DNA of 64,000 nt from an uncultured Alphaproteobacteria bacterium (GTDB taxonomy: Bacteria > Pseudomonadota > Alphaproteobacteria > Rhodospirillales > Rhodospirillaceae), in NCBI GenBank assembly GCA_900079695.1, contig LT599022.1, positions 710,287 to 774,286 of the forward strand, in the 5' to 3' direction. The number at the start of each line of letters is the position of its first letter. Position 1 is the stretch's first letter. The position numbers were made by a program, and so were the translations under genes. Of this stretch, positions 46,707 through 58,476 are shown one piece after another. The notes beneath the pieces are model-generated. The model was not told the DNA's origin. It did no database searches and saw only the letters and a list, made by a program, of their open reading frames with translations.

Positions 46707-48635
46707 CTATCCCTGCAATCCGGCGACGTAGGCGGAGACGAACACCACCAGGCCGATGATCATCGCGAACGCGTAGTGGTAGATGAAGCCGCTTTGGATC
46801 AGCGCGGTGCGGCGCGCGGCGGCGCGCGCGAGGAACGAGACGCCGTCCGGCCCGAAACGGTCGATGGTGCCGACGTCGCCCTTCTTCCACAACAGCCGCC
46901 CGAGCGCGAACGCGGGGCGGACGAACACCGCCTCGTAGAGCTCGTCGAAGTACCACTTGTTGAGGAGGAAGCGGTGCAGCCCGGGCATCGCCGCCGCGAG
47001 CCTGCCGGGAACGTCGGTCCTGACGATGTAGAACAGGTAGGCGACGAGAATGCCCGCGCCCGCCACCGCGATCGGCAGCATCTTGACGAACGGCGGCACG
47101 TGGTGCGCGGCTTCGAGCGGGTCCGCGCCGACCACCGCGAGCGCGGTCTTCCAGAACGCCGCCCGGCCCTCGCCGACGAACGCGTCGTAACCGATCATGC
47201 CCGCGAAGATCGCGCCGACGGCGAGCGCCATCAGCGGAACCAGCATCACCGGCGGCGATTCGTGAACGTGGGCCATGGTCTTTTCGTCGGCGCGCGGCTG
47301 GCCGTGGAAGGTCATGAACAGCAACCGCCAGGAATAGAAGGCGGTGAGCAGCGCCGCCGCCGCGCCCATCCAGAAGGCATACTGGCCGATCGCCGAGTGC
47401 GCGCCCCAGGCGGCTTCGAGAATCGTATCCTTGGAATAGTAACCGGCGAACACCGGCAGCCCGGCCAGCGACAGCGAGCCGATCCACATGATCGCGTAGG
47501 TGAACTTGACGTTCCGCCAGATTCCGCCCATCCGCCGCATGTCCTGCTCGTCGGACATCGCGTGGATCACCGAACCCGCGCCGAGGAACAGCATCGCCTT
47601 GAAGAACGCGTGGGTGACGAGATGGAAGATCGCCGCGCCGTAAGCGCCGACGCCGAGGGCGAAGAACATGTAGCCGAGCTGCGAACAGGTGGAGTACGCG
47701 ATCACCCGCTTGATGTCGTTCTGCACGCAGCCGACGGTGGCGGCGAACAGCGCGGTGGTGGCGCCGACGAAGGCGACAACCGCGAGCGCGGTATCGGAGT
47801 ATTCGAACAGCGGCGACATCCGCGCGACCATGAATACCCCGGCGGTCACCATCGTCGCCGCATGGATCAGCGCCGAGACCGGGGTCGGGCCCTCCATCGC
47901 GTCGGGCAGCCAGGTGTGCAGACCGATCTGCGCCGATTTGCCCATCGCGCCGACGAACAGCAGCAGGCACAGCGTCGTCAGCACCGGCAGCTCGGCGCCG
48001 AAGACGCGGAACGTCTGCCCGGCCATCTCCGGCGCGGCGGCGAAGATCGTATCGAACTGCGCGCTGTCGAACGCGAGGTAGATCCCGGCGATGCCGAGCA
48101 TGAACCCGAAGTCGCCGACGCGGTTGACGACGAACGCCTTGATCGCGGCGGCGTTGGCGGCGGGGCGATCGTTCCAGAAGCCGATCAGGAGGTAGGACGA
48201 GAGGCCCACGCCCTCCCAGCCGAAGAACAGCTGCACCAGGTTGTCGGCGGTCACCAGCATCAGCATGAAGAAGGTGAACAGCGACAGATAGGCCATGAAG
48301 CGCGGCTCGGAAGGGTCGCCGTGCATGTAGCCGATCGAGTAGACGTGGACCAGAGCCGATACGGTCGAGACGGTGAACAGCATCGCCGCGGTGAGGGTGT
48401 CGACCTTGAGCGCCCAGACGGCGTCGAAACTGCCGACGTGAATCCAGTCGAACAGGGTGACGGTGTAGGCCCCCGGCCCGAACCCTACGGAATAGAGCAC
48501 GAAGGCGCTCAGCCCCGCGGAGACCAGCATCAACAGCGAAGTGACCGCCTGCGCGCCGACGCGCCCGATGAAGCGGCCGAACAGCCCGGCGAGGATCGCG
48601 CCCAGAAGCGGCAGGAAGACGATGGCGACGGTCAT
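46707..48635 (-). CDS. nuoL: NADH-quinone oxidoreductase subunit L
   Basis: 642-residue distal proton-pumping subunit of complex I. It has the antiporter core ([108 protein letters not shown]) and the C-terminal extension that forms the long lateral helix. Length and motifs are complete. It follows nuoK after six bases. Confidence 0.96.
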   Translation of the reverse strand: MTVAIVFLPLLGAILAGLFGRFIGRVGAQAVTSLLMLVSAGLSAFVLYSVGFGPGAYTVTLFDWIHVGSFDAVWALKVDTLTAAMLFTVSTVSALVHVYSIGYMHGDPSEPRFMAYLSLFTFFMLMLVTADNLVQLFFGWEGVGLSSYLLIGFWNDRPAANAAAIKAFVVNRVGDFGFMLGIAGIYLAFDSAQFDTIFAAAPEMAGQTFRVFGAELPVLTTLCLLLFVGAMGKSAQIGLHTWLPDAMEGPTPVSALIHAATMVTAGVFMVARMSPLFEYSDTALAVVAFVGATTALFAATVGCVQNDIKRVIAYSTCSQLGYMFFALGVGAYGAAIFHLVTHAFFKAMLFLGAGSVIHAMSDEQDMRRMGGIWRNVKFTYAIMWIGSLSLAGLPVFAGYYSKDTILEAAWGAHSAIGQYAFWMGAAAALLTAFYSWRLLFMTFHGQPRADEKTMAHVHESPPVMLVPLMALAVGAIFAGMIGYDAFVGEGRAAFWKTALAVVGADPLEAAHHVPPFVKMLPIAVAGAGILVAYLFYIVRTDVPGRLAAAMPGLHRFLLNKWYFDELYEAVFVRPAFALGRLLWKKGDVGTIDRFGPDGVSFLARAAARRTALIQSGFIYHYAFAMIIGLVVFVSAYVAGLQG

Positions 48636-48641
48636 GATCCC

Positions 48642-48950
48642 TCAGCCTTTCATCGCGTTGATGTCTTCGACCTGGATCGAACCGCGGTTGCGGAAGAAGA
48701 CGACCAGGATCGCGAGCCCGATCGCCGCCTCGGCCGCGGCCACGGTGAGCACGAACATCACGAACACCTGCCCCACCAGATCACCGAGGAAGGCCGAAAA
48801 CGCGACGAAGTTGATGTTGACGGCGAGCAGCATCAGCTCGATCGACATCAGGATGATGATCACGTTCTTGCGGTTGAGGAAGATGCCGAAGATTCCGAGG
48901 GTGAAGAGGATGGCGGCGACGGTGAGATAATGGGCGAGGCCGATGGTCAT
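48642..48950 (-). CDS. nuoK: NADH-quinone oxidoreductase subunit K
   Basis: 102-residue, three-helix subunit of complex I, homologous to MrpC. It carries the two membrane Glu residues of the family in [18 protein letters not shown] and [21 protein letters not shown] 48950 lies two bases after the nuoJ stop; a much longer in-frame extension upstream overlaps nuoJ and is rejected. Confidence 0.95.
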   Translation of the reverse strand: MTIGLAHYLTVAAILFTLGIFGIFLNRKNVIIILMSIELMLLAVNINFVAFSAFLGDLVGQVFVMFVLTVAAAEAAIGLAILVVFFRNRGSIQVEDINAMKG

Positions 48951-48952
48951 GG

Positions 48953-49561
48953 TCAGACTCCCTTCCCCGTCGCGACCTTCTTGACTTCGATGCATTCCTC
49001 CAGCGGGCGGGTCGACTGCTCGAGCGGGCTCTGGCGCTTGACCCCCTGGCGCGTGCGGTGGGTGAGCATGATCGAGCCGACCATGCCGACCAGCAGCACC
49101 ACGCCGGAAAGCTGGAAGAGATAGGCGTAGCGGGTGTAGAGGAGCACGCCGATCGCCTCGGTGTTGGTGAGTTCGGCGGGCGGCGGGATCGGCGCGGCGG
49201 CGATGGTGGCGAAGTTCGGATCGAAGGTCCACGCGCCGAACACCAGCGACAGCTCGGCGAACAGAACCAGACCGACGACCGCGCCGACCGGGAATGCCCG
49301 CAGCGCGCCGTGGCGCAGCGTCACCGCGTGGATGTCGAGCATCATCACCACGAACAGGAACAGCACCGCGACCGCGCCGACGTAGACGATCACCATGATC
49401 ATCGCCACGAACTCGGCGCCGAGGAGCACGAACAGCCCCGCGACGTTGAAGAAGGTGAGGATCAGGAACAGCACCGAGTGGACCGGGTTTCTGGCGGTCA
49501 CCACCATCACGCCCGACGCCACGACGAGCGCCGCGAAGACATAGAACACCAGGGCGGTCAT
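48953..49561 (-). CDS. nuoJ: NADH-quinone oxidoreductase subunit J
   Basis: 202-residue, five-helix membrane subunit of complex I. The conserved [34 protein letters not shown] segment contains the pi-bulge helix TM3, and [23 protein letters not shown] forms the last helix. The soluble tail ([32 protein letters not shown]) is typical of alphaproteobacteria. A 109-base gap separates it from nuoI, unusually wide for this operon; it contains a possible 21-codon frame (49623-49558) that overlaps the nuoJ start. Confidence 0.95.
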   Translation of the reverse strand: MTALVFYVFAALVVASGVMVVTARNPVHSVLFLILTFFNVAGLFVLLGAEFVAMIMVIVYVGAVAVLFLFVVMMLDIHAVTLRHGALRAFPVGAVVGLVLFAELSLVFGAWTFDPNFATIAAAPIPPPAELTNTEAIGVLLYTRYAYLFQLSGVVLLVGMVGSIMLTHRTRQGVKRQSPLEQSTRPLEECIEVKKVATGKGV

Positions 49562-49670
49562 CGCCGGGCCTCCTCACCAGAATGCGGGCAAGGCGCGGCG
49601 CTTGGAATCCTGCCGGTCGTCATATCGCGCCCTGCCCCCTTTTTTATCCGTTCTTCCGTCGCGCCGCGCT

Positions 49671-50159
49671 TCAGCGGTACGGCGCCTCAGCTTCCTGACG
49701 CAGCGCCAGTTCCGTCTCCCAACGGTCGCCGTTGTCGAGAAGCTTCTGCTTGGTGTAGATCAGCTCCGCGCGCCGCTCGGTGGCGAACTCGAAGTTCGGC
49801 CCCTCGACGATCGCGTCCACCGGGCAGGCCTCCTGGCACAGGCCGCAGTAGATGCACTTGGTCATGTCGATGTCGTAGCGCGTGGTACGGCGGCTGCCGT
49901 CGGCGCGCGGCTCGCCCTCGATGGTGATCGCGAGCGCCGGGCAGATCGCCTCGCACAGCTTGCAGGAGATGCAGCGCTCCTCGCCGTTGGGGTAGCGCCG
50001 CAACGCGTGCTCGCCGCGGAAGCGGGTGGAGAGCGGTCCCTTCTCGAAGGGGTAGTCGATCGTCACCTTGGGGCGGAAGAAATACTTCAAGGTGAGCGCG
50101 AACCCCGAAAGCAGTTCGAGCAGCAGGAACGAGCGAAGCGTGCGGGTGAGCGTGGCCAT
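49671..50159 (-). CDS. nuoI: NADH-quinone oxidoreductase subunit I
   Basis: 162-residue ferredoxin-like subunit carrying clusters N6a and N6b of complex I. Two 4Fe-4S motifs are visible: [16 protein letters not shown] and [24 protein letters not shown]. An amphipathic N-terminal helix ([21 protein letters not shown]) anchors it. ATG 50159 has GGAG at eight bases, better than ATG 50165 at two bases. Confidence 0.96.
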   Translation of the reverse strand: MATLTRTLRSFLLLELLSGFALTLKYFFRPKVTIDYPFEKGPLSTRFRGEHALRRYPNGEERCISCKLCEAICPALAITIEGEPRADGSRRTTRYDIDMTKCIYCGLCQEACPVDAIVEGPNFEFATERRAELIYTKQKLLDNGDRWETELALRQEAEAPYR

Positions 50160-50175
50160 GGTCATTTCTCCGCGT

Positions 50176-51186
50176 TCACGCCGGCAACCAGCCGAACAGG
50201 TGCAGGGCGACGGCGGTCACCACCACCCAGCCGAGCGACAGCGGCAGGAAGATCTTCCAGCCCAGGCGCATCAACTGATCGTAGCGGTAGCGCGGCACCG
50301 TCGCGCGGGCCCACAGGTAGAAGAACAGCACCGCCGAAACCTTGAGGGCGAACCACACGATCCCCGGCACCCAGGTGAACGGTGCGACGTTCGCGGGCGG
50401 CAGCCAGCCACCGAGGAACAGGATCGTGCAGAGGCTGCTCATCAGAATCATGTTGGCGTATTCGCCGAGGAAGAACATCGCGAAGGTCATCGCCGAATAT
50501 TCGGTGTTGTAGCCGCCGACGAGTTCGGACTCCGCCTCGGGCAGGTCGAACGGCGTGCGGTTGGTCTCCGCGAGCGCCGAGATCAGGAACAGCACGAACA
50601 TCGGGAAGTGCGGCAGCGCGTACCACAGGCCGCTCTGCGCCTCGACGATGCGCGACAGGTTCATCGACCCGGCGGTGAGCAGCACGCTGACGATGATGAA
50701 GCCGATCGAGACCTCGTAGGACACCATCTGCGCCGCCGAACGCATGCCGCCGAGGAACGAGTACTTCGAGTTCGACGCCCAGCCCGCCATGATGATGCCG
50801 TAGACGCCGAGCGACGACACCGCGAACAGGTAGAGGATGCCGACGTTGATGTCGGCGATCACCCACCCGGCGGAGACCGGAATCACCGCCCAACCGATCA
50901 GCGCGAGGGTGAATGTCACCACCGGCGCCAGCAGGAACACCATCGGATTGGCGCCGGTCGGCACCACGGTTTCCTTGAGGAACAGCTTGAGGCCGTCGGC
51001 CATCGGCTGCAGCAGGCCGAACGGTCCGACGACGTTGGGGCCGCGCCGCAGATGCATCGCCGCGATCACCTTGCGCTCGGCGTAGGTGAGATACGCGACC
51101 GCGAGCAGCAGCGGCACCACGAAGGCGAGGATCTTCGCCACCACCCACAGCAGCGGCAGCAGGAAATCGGTCCAGAAATCAGCCAT
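50176..51186 (-). CDS. nuoH: NADH-quinone oxidoreductase subunit H
   Basis: 336-residue, eight-helix subunit that forms much of the quinone-binding channel entrance. Family blocks are [96 protein letters not shown] and [22 protein letters not shown]. It overlaps nuoG by eight bases. Confidence 0.96.
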   Translation of the reverse strand: MADFWTDFLLPLLWVVAKILAFVVPLLLAVAYLTYAERKVIAAMHLRRGPNVVGPFGLLQPMADGLKLFLKETVVPTGANPMVFLLAPVVTFTLALIGWAVIPVSAGWVIADINVGILYLFAVSSLGVYGIIMAGWASNSKYSFLGGMRSAAQMVSYEVSIGFIIVSVLLTAGSMNLSRIVEAQSGLWYALPHFPMFVLFLISALAETNRTPFDLPEAESELVGGYNTEYSAMTFAMFFLGEYANMILMSSLCTILFLGGWLPPANVAPFTWVPGIVWFALKVSAVLFFYLWARATVPRYRYDQLMRLGWKIFLPLSLGWVVVTAVALHLFGWLPA

Positions 51187-53251
51187 CGGTGCCGGTCCTC
51201 GCCTGGTTCGTCTCGCCGAGGATCTCCACGGTGCAGGCCTGCATCGTCGGCGAGGCGCGGCTGATCGGGTCGGTCATGTAATAGTTGCGGATCGGCGAGA
51301 CGAACGGTCCCGCCGACGCGTCGAGCGGGCCCTTCTCGCCGAAAGGCGCCCACGCGCCCGGCGTCGCCACGTCGTGCACCGCGAACGACGGCGCGTGTTC
51401 CGCCAGCCGGGCGCGCAGCGCCTCCAGGCTGTCGAACGGGAGCGTGTGGCCGAGCACCTCCGAGGCGGCGCGCAGGATCTTCCAGTCCTCGCGCGCCTCG
51501 CCGGGCGGGAATGCCGCGCGCAGGGCGCGCTGCACCCGGCCCTCGGTGTTGACGTAGGTGCCGGACTTTTCGGTATACGCCGCGCCGGGCAAAATCACGT
51601 CCGCCACCTGCGCGCCGACGTCGCCGTGGTGGCCCTGGTAGACCACGAACGCGCGGTCGAGGCCGTTGGTCTCGATCTGGTCCGCGCCGAGCAGCCACAC
51701 CGCCTTGATATCCCCGTTCGCCGCCGCCGCGAGAATCTCGCGGGTGCCCTTGCCGCCCGGCCCCGGCACGAAGCCGAGATCGAGGCCGCCGACGCGGGCA
51801 GCGGCGGTGTGCAGCACGTTGAAGCCGTTCCAGCCGTCCTTGACCATGCCGGTCTTTTCCGCCAGCGCGCGGGCCGCGCCGAGCACGCGTGCGCCGTCGG
51901 CGCGGGTCAGGGCGCCCATGCCGAGCACGATCATCGGCCGCTCCGCCTTGGCGAGCACGTCGGCGAACGGATTGATGCCGTCGAGAATCGCCTGAAGGGT
52001 GTCGGCGCCGCCCCCGAGGTGCTGGGTCCGATAGGTGAGGTCCGCGTCCGGCCCGATCACGCCGACCGGAATCCCCGCCCGGGCCACCCGCTTGCGGATG
52101 CGGGCGTTGAGCACCGGCGCCTCGATCCGCGGATTGCTGCCGACGATCAGGATCGCGTCGGCCGCCTCGATCCCGGCGATGGTGGTGTTGAAGCGGTAGG
52201 AAACCGGAACCGCCGGATCGAGCGCCGCGCCGTCCTGGCGGCAGTCGAGGTTCGCCGATCCCAGCGCCTCGACCAGCAGCTTGAGCGCGAACATCGCTTC
52301 TGCATCGGCCATGTCGCCCGCGAGCGCGGCGATCTCGGGCCCCGCAAGCGGCGCGAAGGCCTCCCGGATCGCGGCGAACGCCTCGTTCCAGGTGGCGGGT
52401 TCGAGCTTGCCGTCACGCCGCACGTAGGGCACGTCGAGGCGGCGCTTGGTCAATCCGTCGATGGCGTGACGGCTCTTGTCGGCCAGCCACTCCTCGTTGA
52501 CGTCCTCGTTGGTGCGCGGCAGCACCCGCATCACCTGATTGCCGCGGGTGTCGACGCGGATCGCGCAGCCGACCGCGTCGAAGACGTCGTAGGACAGGGT
52601 CTTGCGCAGCTCCCACGGCCGCGCCGAAAAGGCGTACGGCTTCGAGGTCAGCGCGCCGACCGGGCAGAGATCGACGATGTTGCCGGACAGCTCGGAGGTC
52701 AGCGCGTGCTCGATGTAGGTGGTGATCTCGGCATGCTCGCCGCGGAAGGTCATGCCGAGTTCCGGCACGCCCGCGATCTCGGTGAGGAAGCGGACGCAGC
52801 GGGTGCAGTGGATGCAGCGCGTCATCGCCGTCTTCACCAGCGGGCCGAGGTACTTCTCGGTGACCGCGCGCTTCTCCTCGTCGTAGCGGCCCTTGTCGCG
52901 ACCGTAGGCCATCGCCTGATCCTGCAAATCGCATTCGCCGCCCTGGTCGCAGATCGGGCAATCGAGCGGATGGTTGATCAGCAGCAGCTCCATCACGTTC
53001 TTGCGCGCCTGGAGCGCCGCCTCGGACTGGGTCCTGACCACCATCCCCTCGCCCGTCGGCATCGCGCAGGACGCCACCGGCTTCGGCATCTTCTCGATCT
53101 CGACCAGGCACATCCGGCAGTTGGCGGCGACCGGCAGGCGTTCGTGGTAGCAGAACCGCGGAATCTCGATCCCGAGCTGCTCGGCCGCCTGCAGCACCGA
53201 GGTGCCCGCGGGGACCTCGACTTCCATTCCGTCGATGGTGAGTTTCGGCAT
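51179..53251 (-). CDS. nuoG: NADH-quinone oxidoreductase subunit G
   Basis: 690-residue peripheral-arm subunit with several iron-sulfur clusters. An N-terminal 2Fe-2S domain ([25 protein letters not shown]) precedes the His-ligated 4Fe-4S in [21 protein letters not shown] and the N4/N5-type ligands in [18 protein letters not shown] and [22 protein letters not shown] degenerate molybdopterin oxidoreductase domain makes up the rest. It has the length typical of the alphaproteobacterial and mitochondrial 75-kDa form. Confidence 0.96.
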   Translation of the reverse strand: MPKLTIDGMEVEVPAGTSVLQAAEQLGIEIPRFCYHERLPVAANCRMCLVEIEKMPKPVASCAMPTGEGMVVRTQSEAALQARKNVMELLLINHPLDCPICDQGGECDLQDQAMAYGRDKGRYDEEKRAVTEKYLGPLVKTAMTRCIHCTRCVRFLTEIAGVPELGMTFRGEHAEITTYIEHALTSELSGNIVDLCPVGALTSKPYAFSARPWELRKTLSYDVFDAVGCAIRVDTRGNQVMRVLPRTNEDVNEEWLADKSRHAIDGLTKRRLDVPYVRRDGKLEPATWNEAFAAIREAFAPLAGPEIAALAGDMADAEAMFALKLLVEALGSANLDCRQDGAALDPAVPVSYRFNTTIAGIEAADAILIVGSNPRIEAPVLNARIRKRVARAGIPVGVIGPDADLTYRTQHLGGGADTLQAILDGINPFADVLAKAERPMIVLGMGALTRADGARVLGAARALAEKTGMVKDGWNGFNVLHTAAARVGGLDLGFVPGPGGKGTREILAAAANGDIKAVWLLGADQIETNGLDRAFVVYQGHHGDVGAQVADVILPGAAYTEKSGTYVNTEGRVQRALRAAFPPGEAREDWKILRAASEVLGHTLPFDSLEALRARLAEHAPSFAVHDVATPGAWAPFGEKGPLDASAGPFVSPIRNYYMTDPISRASPTMQACTVEILGETNQARTGTDG

Positions 53252-53263
53252 GACCCCTCTCCC

Positions 53264-54553
53264 CTACGCGGCGCGGTGCTTGGCGTCCGCCCGGCGGGCG
53301 GCGATGCGTTTCTCCACCTCCGGGCGGAAGTGGCGGAACAGCCCCTGGATCGGCCACGCCGCGGCGTCGCCGAGGGCGCAGATGGTGTGGCCTTCGATCT
53401 GCCGGGTGACTTCCAGCAGCTTGTCGATCTCGGCGACGCTCGCCTCGCCCCGCTCCATCCGCACCATCGTGCGCCACAGCCAGCCGGTGCCCTCGCGGCA
53501 CGGCGTACACTGGCCGCAGCTCTCGTGCATGTAGAAGCGCGCGAGGCGGGTGATCGCAGCGACCAGATCGGTGGACTTGTCCATCACGATCACCGCCGCG
53601 GTGCCGAGACCCGAGCGCACGTTGCGCAGCGAGTCGAAATCCATCTTCACGTCGTCGCAGATTTCCTTCGGGATCATCGGCGTCGACGACCCGCCGGGGA
53701 TCACCGCGAGCAGGTTGTCCCAACCGCCGCGCACCCCGCCCGCGTGCCGCTTGAGGAGCTCCTTGAGCGGAATGCCCATCTCCTCCTCGACGTTGCACGG
53801 CGTCTCGACATGGCCGGAAATGCAGAAGATCTTGGTGCCGTTGTTGTTCTCCGGCCCGAGCGCGGCGAACCAGGCGGCGCCGCGGCGCAGGATGGTCGGC
53901 GCGTCGGCGATCGTCTCGACGTTGTTGACGGTCGTCGGGCACCCCCACACGCCGACGCCCGCCGGGAACGGCGGCTTGGCGCGCGGCTGCCCCTTCTTGC
54001 CTTCGAGGCTCTGGATCAGCGCGCTTTCCTCGCCGCAGATGTACGCGCCCATGCCGCGATGGATGAAGACCTCCATCTTCCAGCCCGAACCGCAGGCGTC
54101 GTCGCCGAGCAGGCCCGCCGCGTAGGCCTCGTCGATCGCCTGCTGAAGCACCCGAGCCTCGTTGTAGTATTCGCCGCGCACGTAGATGTAGGCCGCGTGC
54201 GCGCCGATCGCGAAGCCCGCGAGCAGGCATCCTTCCACCAGCTTGTGCGGCTCGAAGCGCAGGACGTCGCGGTCCTTGCAGGTGCCGGGTTCGCCCTCGT
54301 CGGCGTTGACCACGAGATAACGCGGCAGCGGGCCGTCGCCCTTGGGCATGAACGACCACTTCATCCCCGCCGAGAAGCCTGCGCCGCCGCGGCCGCGCAG
54401 GCCCGCCTTCTTCATTTCGTCGACGATCCAGTCGCGCCCCTTTTCGAGGATCGCGCGGGTGCCGTCCCAGTCGCCGCGCGCCTGCGCCGCCTTGAGGAAC
54501 GGCGACTCGAAGCCGTAGAGATTGGTGTAGATGCGGTCTTCGTCGCGCAGCAT
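53264..54553 (-). CDS. nuoF: NADH-quinone oxidoreductase subunit F
   Basis: 429-residue NADH- and FMN-binding subunit. [21 protein letters not shown] binds FMN and [34 protein letters not shown] and [28 protein letters not shown] follow, and the N3 4Fe-4S is ligated in [13 protein letters not shown] and [12 protein letters not shown]. The ATG overlaps the nuoE stop by one base (TGATG). Confidence 0.97.
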   Translation of the reverse strand: MLRDEDRIYTNLYGFESPFLKAAQARGDWDGTRAILEKGRDWIVDEMKKAGLRGRGGAGFSAGMKWSFMPKGDGPLPRYLVVNADEGEPGTCKDRDVLRFEPHKLVEGCLLAGFAIGAHAAYIYVRGEYYNEARVLQQAIDEAYAAGLLGDDACGSGWKMEVFIHRGMGAYICGEESALIQSLEGKKGQPRAKPPFPAGVGVWGCPTTVNNVETIADAPTILRRGAAWFAALGPENNNGTKIFCISGHVETPCNVEEEMGIPLKELLKRHAGGVRGGWDNLLAVIPGGSSTPMIPKEICDDVKMDFDSLRNVRSGLGTAAVIVMDKSTDLVAAITRLARFYMHESCGQCTPCREGTGWLWRTMVRMERGEASVAEIDKLLEVTRQIEGHTICALGDAAAWPIQGLFRHFRPEVEKRIAARRADAKHRAA

Positions 54554-55179
54554 CACGGCGTCTCCTTGGCTTCGGCGGATTTCTTCGGCTTCAGCGTCGT
54601 CGGCCCGCTCGCCGGGCACGCCCCCCGGCGGCCGGACTGGGAGCCGATCTCGACCTTCTCGCCGCGCATCAGCGCCTCCAGCACCGCCTTTGCTGTGTCG
54701 TAGGTGAGGTCCTCGAACAGATCGTCGCCCACCTGCATCACCGGCGCGTTGGCGCACGCGCCGAGGCACTCGACCTCGGAAAGGGTCGCCTTGCCGTCGT
54801 CGCGGGTCTGGCCGAACTCGACGCCCAGCACCTCCCGCGCGGCGCGCACCACCTCGGGGGCGGCGCGCAGCCAGCACGAAATGTTGGTGCACACCTGGAC
54901 GTGCAGCTTCCCCACCGGCTTGAGGTTGTACATCGTGTAGAAGGTGCCGACCTCGTAGACCTTGATCGGCGGCATGCCGAGCATCTCGGCGACGCAATCC
55001 ATCGCCGCGCGGCTGAGCCAGCCCTCCTGGCGCTGCGCGAGGTCGAGCAGCGGCATCACCGCCGAGCGCTGCTTACCGGGCGGATACTTGGCGACGATCG
55101 CCTTCGCCGCCTCGGCGTTGGCGTCGGAAAAGGCAAAAGTGTCAGGTTGCACGAGGGCGTCGGGAAGGCGTTCGCTCAT
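54553..55179 (-). CDS. nuoE: NADH-quinone oxidoreductase subunit E
   Basis: 208-residue thioredoxin-like subunit with the N1a 2Fe-2S cluster ligated by Cys in [12 protein letters not shown] and [24 protein letters not shown]. The N-terminal helical part contains [26 protein letters not shown] Lys/Ala/Pro-rich, likely disordered C-terminal tail of about 35 residues ([15 protein letters not shown]) is as seen in relatives. It overlaps nuoD by four bases. Confidence 0.95.
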   Translation of the reverse strand: MSERLPDALVQPDTFAFSDANAEAAKAIVAKYPPGKQRSAVMPLLDLAQRQEGWLSRAAMDCVAEMLGMPPIKVYEVGTFYTMYNLKPVGKLHVQVCTNISCWLRAAPEVVRAAREVLGVEFGQTRDDGKATLSEVECLGACANAPVMQVGDDLFEDLTYDTAKAVLEALMRGEKVEIGSQSGRRGACPASGPTTLKPKKSAEAKETP

Positions 55180-56354
55180 CGATCGATCTCACCGAAAACG
55201 ATATCCAGCGACCCGATGATCGCGGTGACGTCGGCCAGCATGTGGCCGCAGGAGAGTTTGTCCATCGCCTGCAGGTGCGCGAACCCCGGGGCGCGGATAT
55301 GGCAGCGGTACGGGCGGTTGGTGCCGTCGGCGATGAGATAGACGGCGAACTCGCCCTTGGGCGCCTCGACCGCGGTGTAGGTTTCGCCCGCGGGCACGTG
55401 ATAGCCCTCGGTGAACAGCTTGAAGTGATGGATCAGGGCTTCCATCGACTGCTTCATCAGGGCGCGCGGCGGCGGAGAGATCTTATGGTTCTCCACCTTC
55501 ACCGGGCCTTCGGGCATCTTCTGCAGGCACTGGCGGATCAGCTTCACCGACTGACGCATCTCCTCGACGCGCACGAGATAGCGGTCGAAGCAGTCGCCGT
55601 TCTTGCCGATCGGCACGTCGAAATCGAGCTCGGCGTAGACGTCGTAGGGCTGCGCCTTGCGCAGGTCCCACGGCACCCCCGAGGCGCGCAGACACGGGCC
55701 GGAAAAGCCCCAGTCGAGCGCCTCCTCCGCCGAGATCACGCCGATGTCGACGGTGCGCTGGCGGAAGATGCGATTGCCGGTGAGCATCCGCTCCATGTCG
55801 ACGACGAATTTCTCGACGTCGTCGCACCACGTGGCGACGCGTTCCGTCAACCCCTGCGGCAGGTCGATGGCGACGCCGCCGGGACGGAAATAGGCCGCGT
55901 GCAGCCGCGCGCCGGAAACCGCCTCGTACAGCTCCATCCCGAGCTCGCGCACCTCGAAGCCCCATAGGATCGGCGTCATCGCGCCGACGTCCATGGCATA
56001 GGAGGTGAGGTTGAGGATGTGGTTGAGGACGCGCGTCACCTCCGCGAACATCACCCGGATGAACTGGGCGCGGCGCGGCGCCTCGATGCCGAGAAGCTTT
56101 TCCACCGCGAGGGCGAAGGCGTGCTCCTGGTTCATCGGCGAGACGTAGTCAAGACGGTCGAAGTACGGCACCGCCTGGAGGTAGGTCTTGTATTCGATCA
56201 GCTTTTCGGTGCCGCGGTGCAGCAGGCCGATGTGCGGGTCGGCGCGATCGATCACCTCGCCCGACATTTCGAGAACCAGGCGCAGCACGCCGTGGGCCGC
56301 CGGATGCTGCGGACCGAAGTTGATGGTGAAGTTCTCTTCGCGGATCTCGGCCAT
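55176..56354 (-). CDS. nuoD: NADH-quinone oxidoreductase subunit D
   Basis: 392-residue 49-kDa-type subunit lining the quinone site. It has [22 protein letters not shown] with the quinone-site His, [63 protein letters not shown] and the C-terminal [11 protein letters not shown]. It is complete and separate from nuoC, not fused as in some gammaproteobacteria. Confidence 0.97.
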   Translation of the reverse strand: MAEIREENFTINFGPQHPAAHGVLRLVLEMSGEVIDRADPHIGLLHRGTEKLIEYKTYLQAVPYFDRLDYVSPMNQEHAFALAVEKLLGIEAPRRAQFIRVMFAEVTRVLNHILNLTSYAMDVGAMTPILWGFEVRELGMELYEAVSGARLHAAYFRPGGVAIDLPQGLTERVATWCDDVEKFVVDMERMLTGNRIFRQRTVDIGVISAEEALDWGFSGPCLRASGVPWDLRKAQPYDVYAELDFDVPIGKNGDCFDRYLVRVEEMRQSVKLIRQCLQKMPEGPVKVENHKISPPPRALMKQSMEALIHHFKLFTEGYHVPAGETYTAVEAPKGEFAVYLIADGTNRPYRCHIRAPGFAHLQAMDKLSCGHMLADVTAIIGSLDIVFGEIDR

Positions 56355-56358
56355 GCCC

Positions 56359-57006
56359 TCAGCCCTTCTTCTCGGCCTTCTCGTCGCCCGGCAGGGCTTC
56401 GCGAACGCGCATCAGGTCCGGGCCCTGCCAGGGGCTCAGATTGTCGAACACCCGGAACTCCTGGGTGAGCTTGACCGGCTCGTAGACCACCCGCTTCTGG
56501 GTGTCGTCGTAGCGGACCTCGACGAACCCGGTGAGCGGAAAGTCCTTGCGCAGCGGATGGCCGTCGAAGCCGTAGTCGGTGAGCAGGCGGCGGAGGTCGG
56601 GATTGCCGTCGAACCGCACGCCATACATGTCGTAGGTTTCGCGCTCGAACCACCCGGCGGTCGAGAACACCTCGACCACCGACGGCACCGACCCGTTCTC
56701 CGCCACCGCGACCTTCACCCGCACCCGCAGGTTGTGGCGCAGCGACAGCAGATTGTAGACGACGTCGAAACGTTCGGGACGCTCGGGCCAATCGACGCCG
56801 CAGATATCCACCAGTTCCTTGAACAAGCAGGCGCCGTCGTCGCGCAGGAACATCAGGAGCGGCACGATGTTCTCCCGCGGAACCTCCACCACCAGTTCGT
56901 CGCCCGCCATCGCCACGCGCGACACATGGTCGCCCGCCAGGGCTTCGATGTGGTCGGCGAGTTCCTGATGGGCGGCGCGGCGGATTTCGGCAAGTTCGTC
57001 GGTCAT
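56359..57006 (-). CDS. nuoC: NADH-quinone oxidoreductase subunit C
   Basis: 215-residue 30-kDa-type subunit joining the hydrophilic arm to NuoD. The diagnostic C-terminal signature [40 protein letters not shown] is intact, and [34 protein letters not shown] precedes it. It begins 30 bases after nuoB. Confidence 0.96.
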   Translation of the reverse strand: MTDELAEIRRAAHQELADHIEALAGDHVSRVAMAGDELVVEVPRENIVPLLMFLRDDGACLFKELVDICGVDWPERPERFDVVYNLLSLRHNLRVRVKVAVAENGSVPSVVEVFSTAGWFERETYDMYGVRFDGNPDLRRLLTDYGFDGHPLRKDFPLTGFVEVRYDDTQKRVVYEPVKLTQEFRVFDNLSPWQGPDLMRVREALPGDEKAEKKG

Positions 57007-57036
57007 GGCATATCCAGGTCCGATAAGGAAAACGGT

Positions 57037-57591
57037 CTAGCGCGACAGCGTGCGGGTGCGGCGGATCTTCTTCTGAAGCTGCAGGATGCCGTAGAGCAAC
57101 GCCTCGGCGGTGGGCGGACAACCGGGCACGTAGACGTCGACCGGCACGATGCGATCGCAGCCGCGCACTACCGAATAGGAATAGTGGTAATAGCCGCCGC
57201 CGTTGGCGCAGCTCCCCATCGAGATCACCCAGCGCGGCTCGGCCATCTGGTCGTAGACCTTGCGCAGCGCCGGCGCCATCTTGTTGGTGAGCGTCCCGGC
57301 GACGATCATCACGTCGGCCTGGCGCGGGCTCGGGCGGAAGACGATGCCGAAGCGGTCGAGGTCGTAGCGCGAGCAGCCGGTGTGGATCATCTCGATGGCG
57401 CAGCACGCGAGACCGAACGTCATCGGCCACAGCGACCCGGTGCGCGCCCAGTTGAGCAGATCGTCGAGCTTGGCGAGCACGAAACCGCGGTTGGAGAGTT
57501 CGTCGCCGACCAGCCCCAGCATCTCGTCCTGGGACAGACCTTCCGGAGTCGCCAACGGCGTTTGCGGTGCGTGCGGGTTCACGACGTTCAT
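57037..57591 (-). CDS. nuoB: NADH-quinone oxidoreductase subunit B
   Basis: 184-residue subunit holding the terminal N2 cluster. The tandem Cys of [14 protein letters not shown] plus Cys in [15 protein letters not shown] and [16 protein letters not shown] are the four ligands. [27 protein letters not shown] is the PSST-family block. An N-terminal extension of about 30 residues is ordinary for alphaproteobacteria. It lies four bases after nuoA. Confidence 0.97.
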   Translation of the reverse strand: MNVVNPHAPQTPLATPEGLSQDEMLGLVGDELSNRGFVLAKLDDLLNWARTGSLWPMTFGLACCAIEMIHTGCSRYDLDRFGIVFRPSPRQADVMIVAGTLTNKMAPALRKVYDQMAEPRWVISMGSCANGGGYYHYSYSVVRGCDRIVPVDVYVPGCPPTAEALLYGILQLQKKIRRTRTLSR

Positions 57592-57595
57592 CGCC

Positions 57596-57961
57596 CTACT
57601 CCCAGTCCAGGGCGCCCTTGCGCCACTCGTAAATGAAACCGACGGTCAGCACCCCGAGGAAGATCAGCATCGACACCAGACCGAACACGCCGATCTTGTT
57701 GAGCACGATCGCCCAGGGGAACAGGAACGCGGCCTCGAGGTCGAAGATGATGAACAGGATCGACACCAGATAGAAGCGCACCTCGAAACGCGCGCGGGCG
57801 TCGTCGAACGCCTCGAAGCCGCACTCGTAGGCGGTTTCCTTCTCGGTGTCGGGGTTTTGGCGCGCCACCACGTAGGAGCCCACCACCATCACCGTCGCCA
57901 GACCGAGAGCGACCGCGATGAACACCAGAATCGGCAGATAATCCGGCAATATTTCGCTCAT
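57596..57961 (-). CDS. nuoA: NADH-quinone oxidoreductase subunit A
   Basis: 121-residue, three-helix membrane subunit; first gene of the operon. It has the loop with the conserved Cys in [43 protein letters not shown], the switch cysteine region of ND3. Length and pattern are complete. Confidence 0.95.
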   Translation of the reverse strand: MSEILPDYLPILVFIAVALGLATVMVVGSYVVARQNPDTEKETAYECGFEAFDDARARFEVRFYLVSILFIIFDLEAAFLFPWAIVLNKIGVFGLVSMLIFLGVLTVGFIYEWRKGALDWE

Positions 57962-58113
57962 AGGCTCAACCTCGTGCCCCTCGGGCGGTTGCGTACGACG
58001 ACCGCAGGGGACTGTACGCCCATATCGCCGGGTAGGAAACCGGCGACACGGCGTTTCCGGCGGCGCTCCCCGCGCCCATGACTTTCGTTCTATACAACGC
58101 GCAGCGCCCCCGC

Positions 58114-58142
58114 TTGGTATCCCGCAGCAACCGAAGTGTCAA
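58114..58142 (-). promoter_or_regulatory. Candidate nuo operon promoter
   Basis: On the minus strand a perfect TTGACA (58142-58137) is followed after 17 bases by TACCAA (58119-58114). The predicted leader is about 145 bases. The -10 is weak; a TATAGA closer to nuoA (about 58087-58095) is an alternative -10 without a good -35. Confidence 0.4.
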
Positions 58143-58476
58143 GAAACGCATGTCACTGCGGATTGCCGGGACCGCACTGCGGTGGGGGCGGAGGACCTGC
58201 CGTGAGACGGGCTGCGGGGCCGCTGCAGTTATGTCTATTGTTATACGCAAGCAACCCAAGAGAACCTACCTGTATTCCGATACTCAACCTGTTCCTCCAA
58301 CATGGAAAACACGGGCGAAAATTCAAGCCGAGACTATCCTTCCCCGCGATCACATTTTGCCCGGCCCGGGACTCGGCGGGTCCCGCGGGTTCCAGCGCGC
58401 TCCATAGCCGCGGCTCTTGCCCGAACCCGCCCGAGTGGGCAGACTGATCGTGTTTTTACGACCTGTGGAGATGCCG
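58143..58476. other. Intergenic region between nuoA and the LysE-family gene
   Basis: Together with the nuo leader this makes about 515 bases without a convincing gene. The part 58230-58360 is clearly less G/C-rich than its surroundings. Short frames here lack coding bias. It should hold the promoter of the downstream exporter. CACTGCGG occurs twice within 30 bases (58162-58193 area), with no evident meaning. I recognise no RNA family. Confidence 0.3.

Noticed and set aside
46467-49124. Plus-strand frame of 885 codons opposite nuoM-nuoJ
   Set aside because: His/Arg/Glu-rich antisense of four nuo genes; not a real protein.
58078-58407. 109-codon plus-strand frame before the LysE-family gene
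   Set aside because: No ribosome site, mixed codon use and no recognisable motif; it also runs across the nuo promoter candidate.
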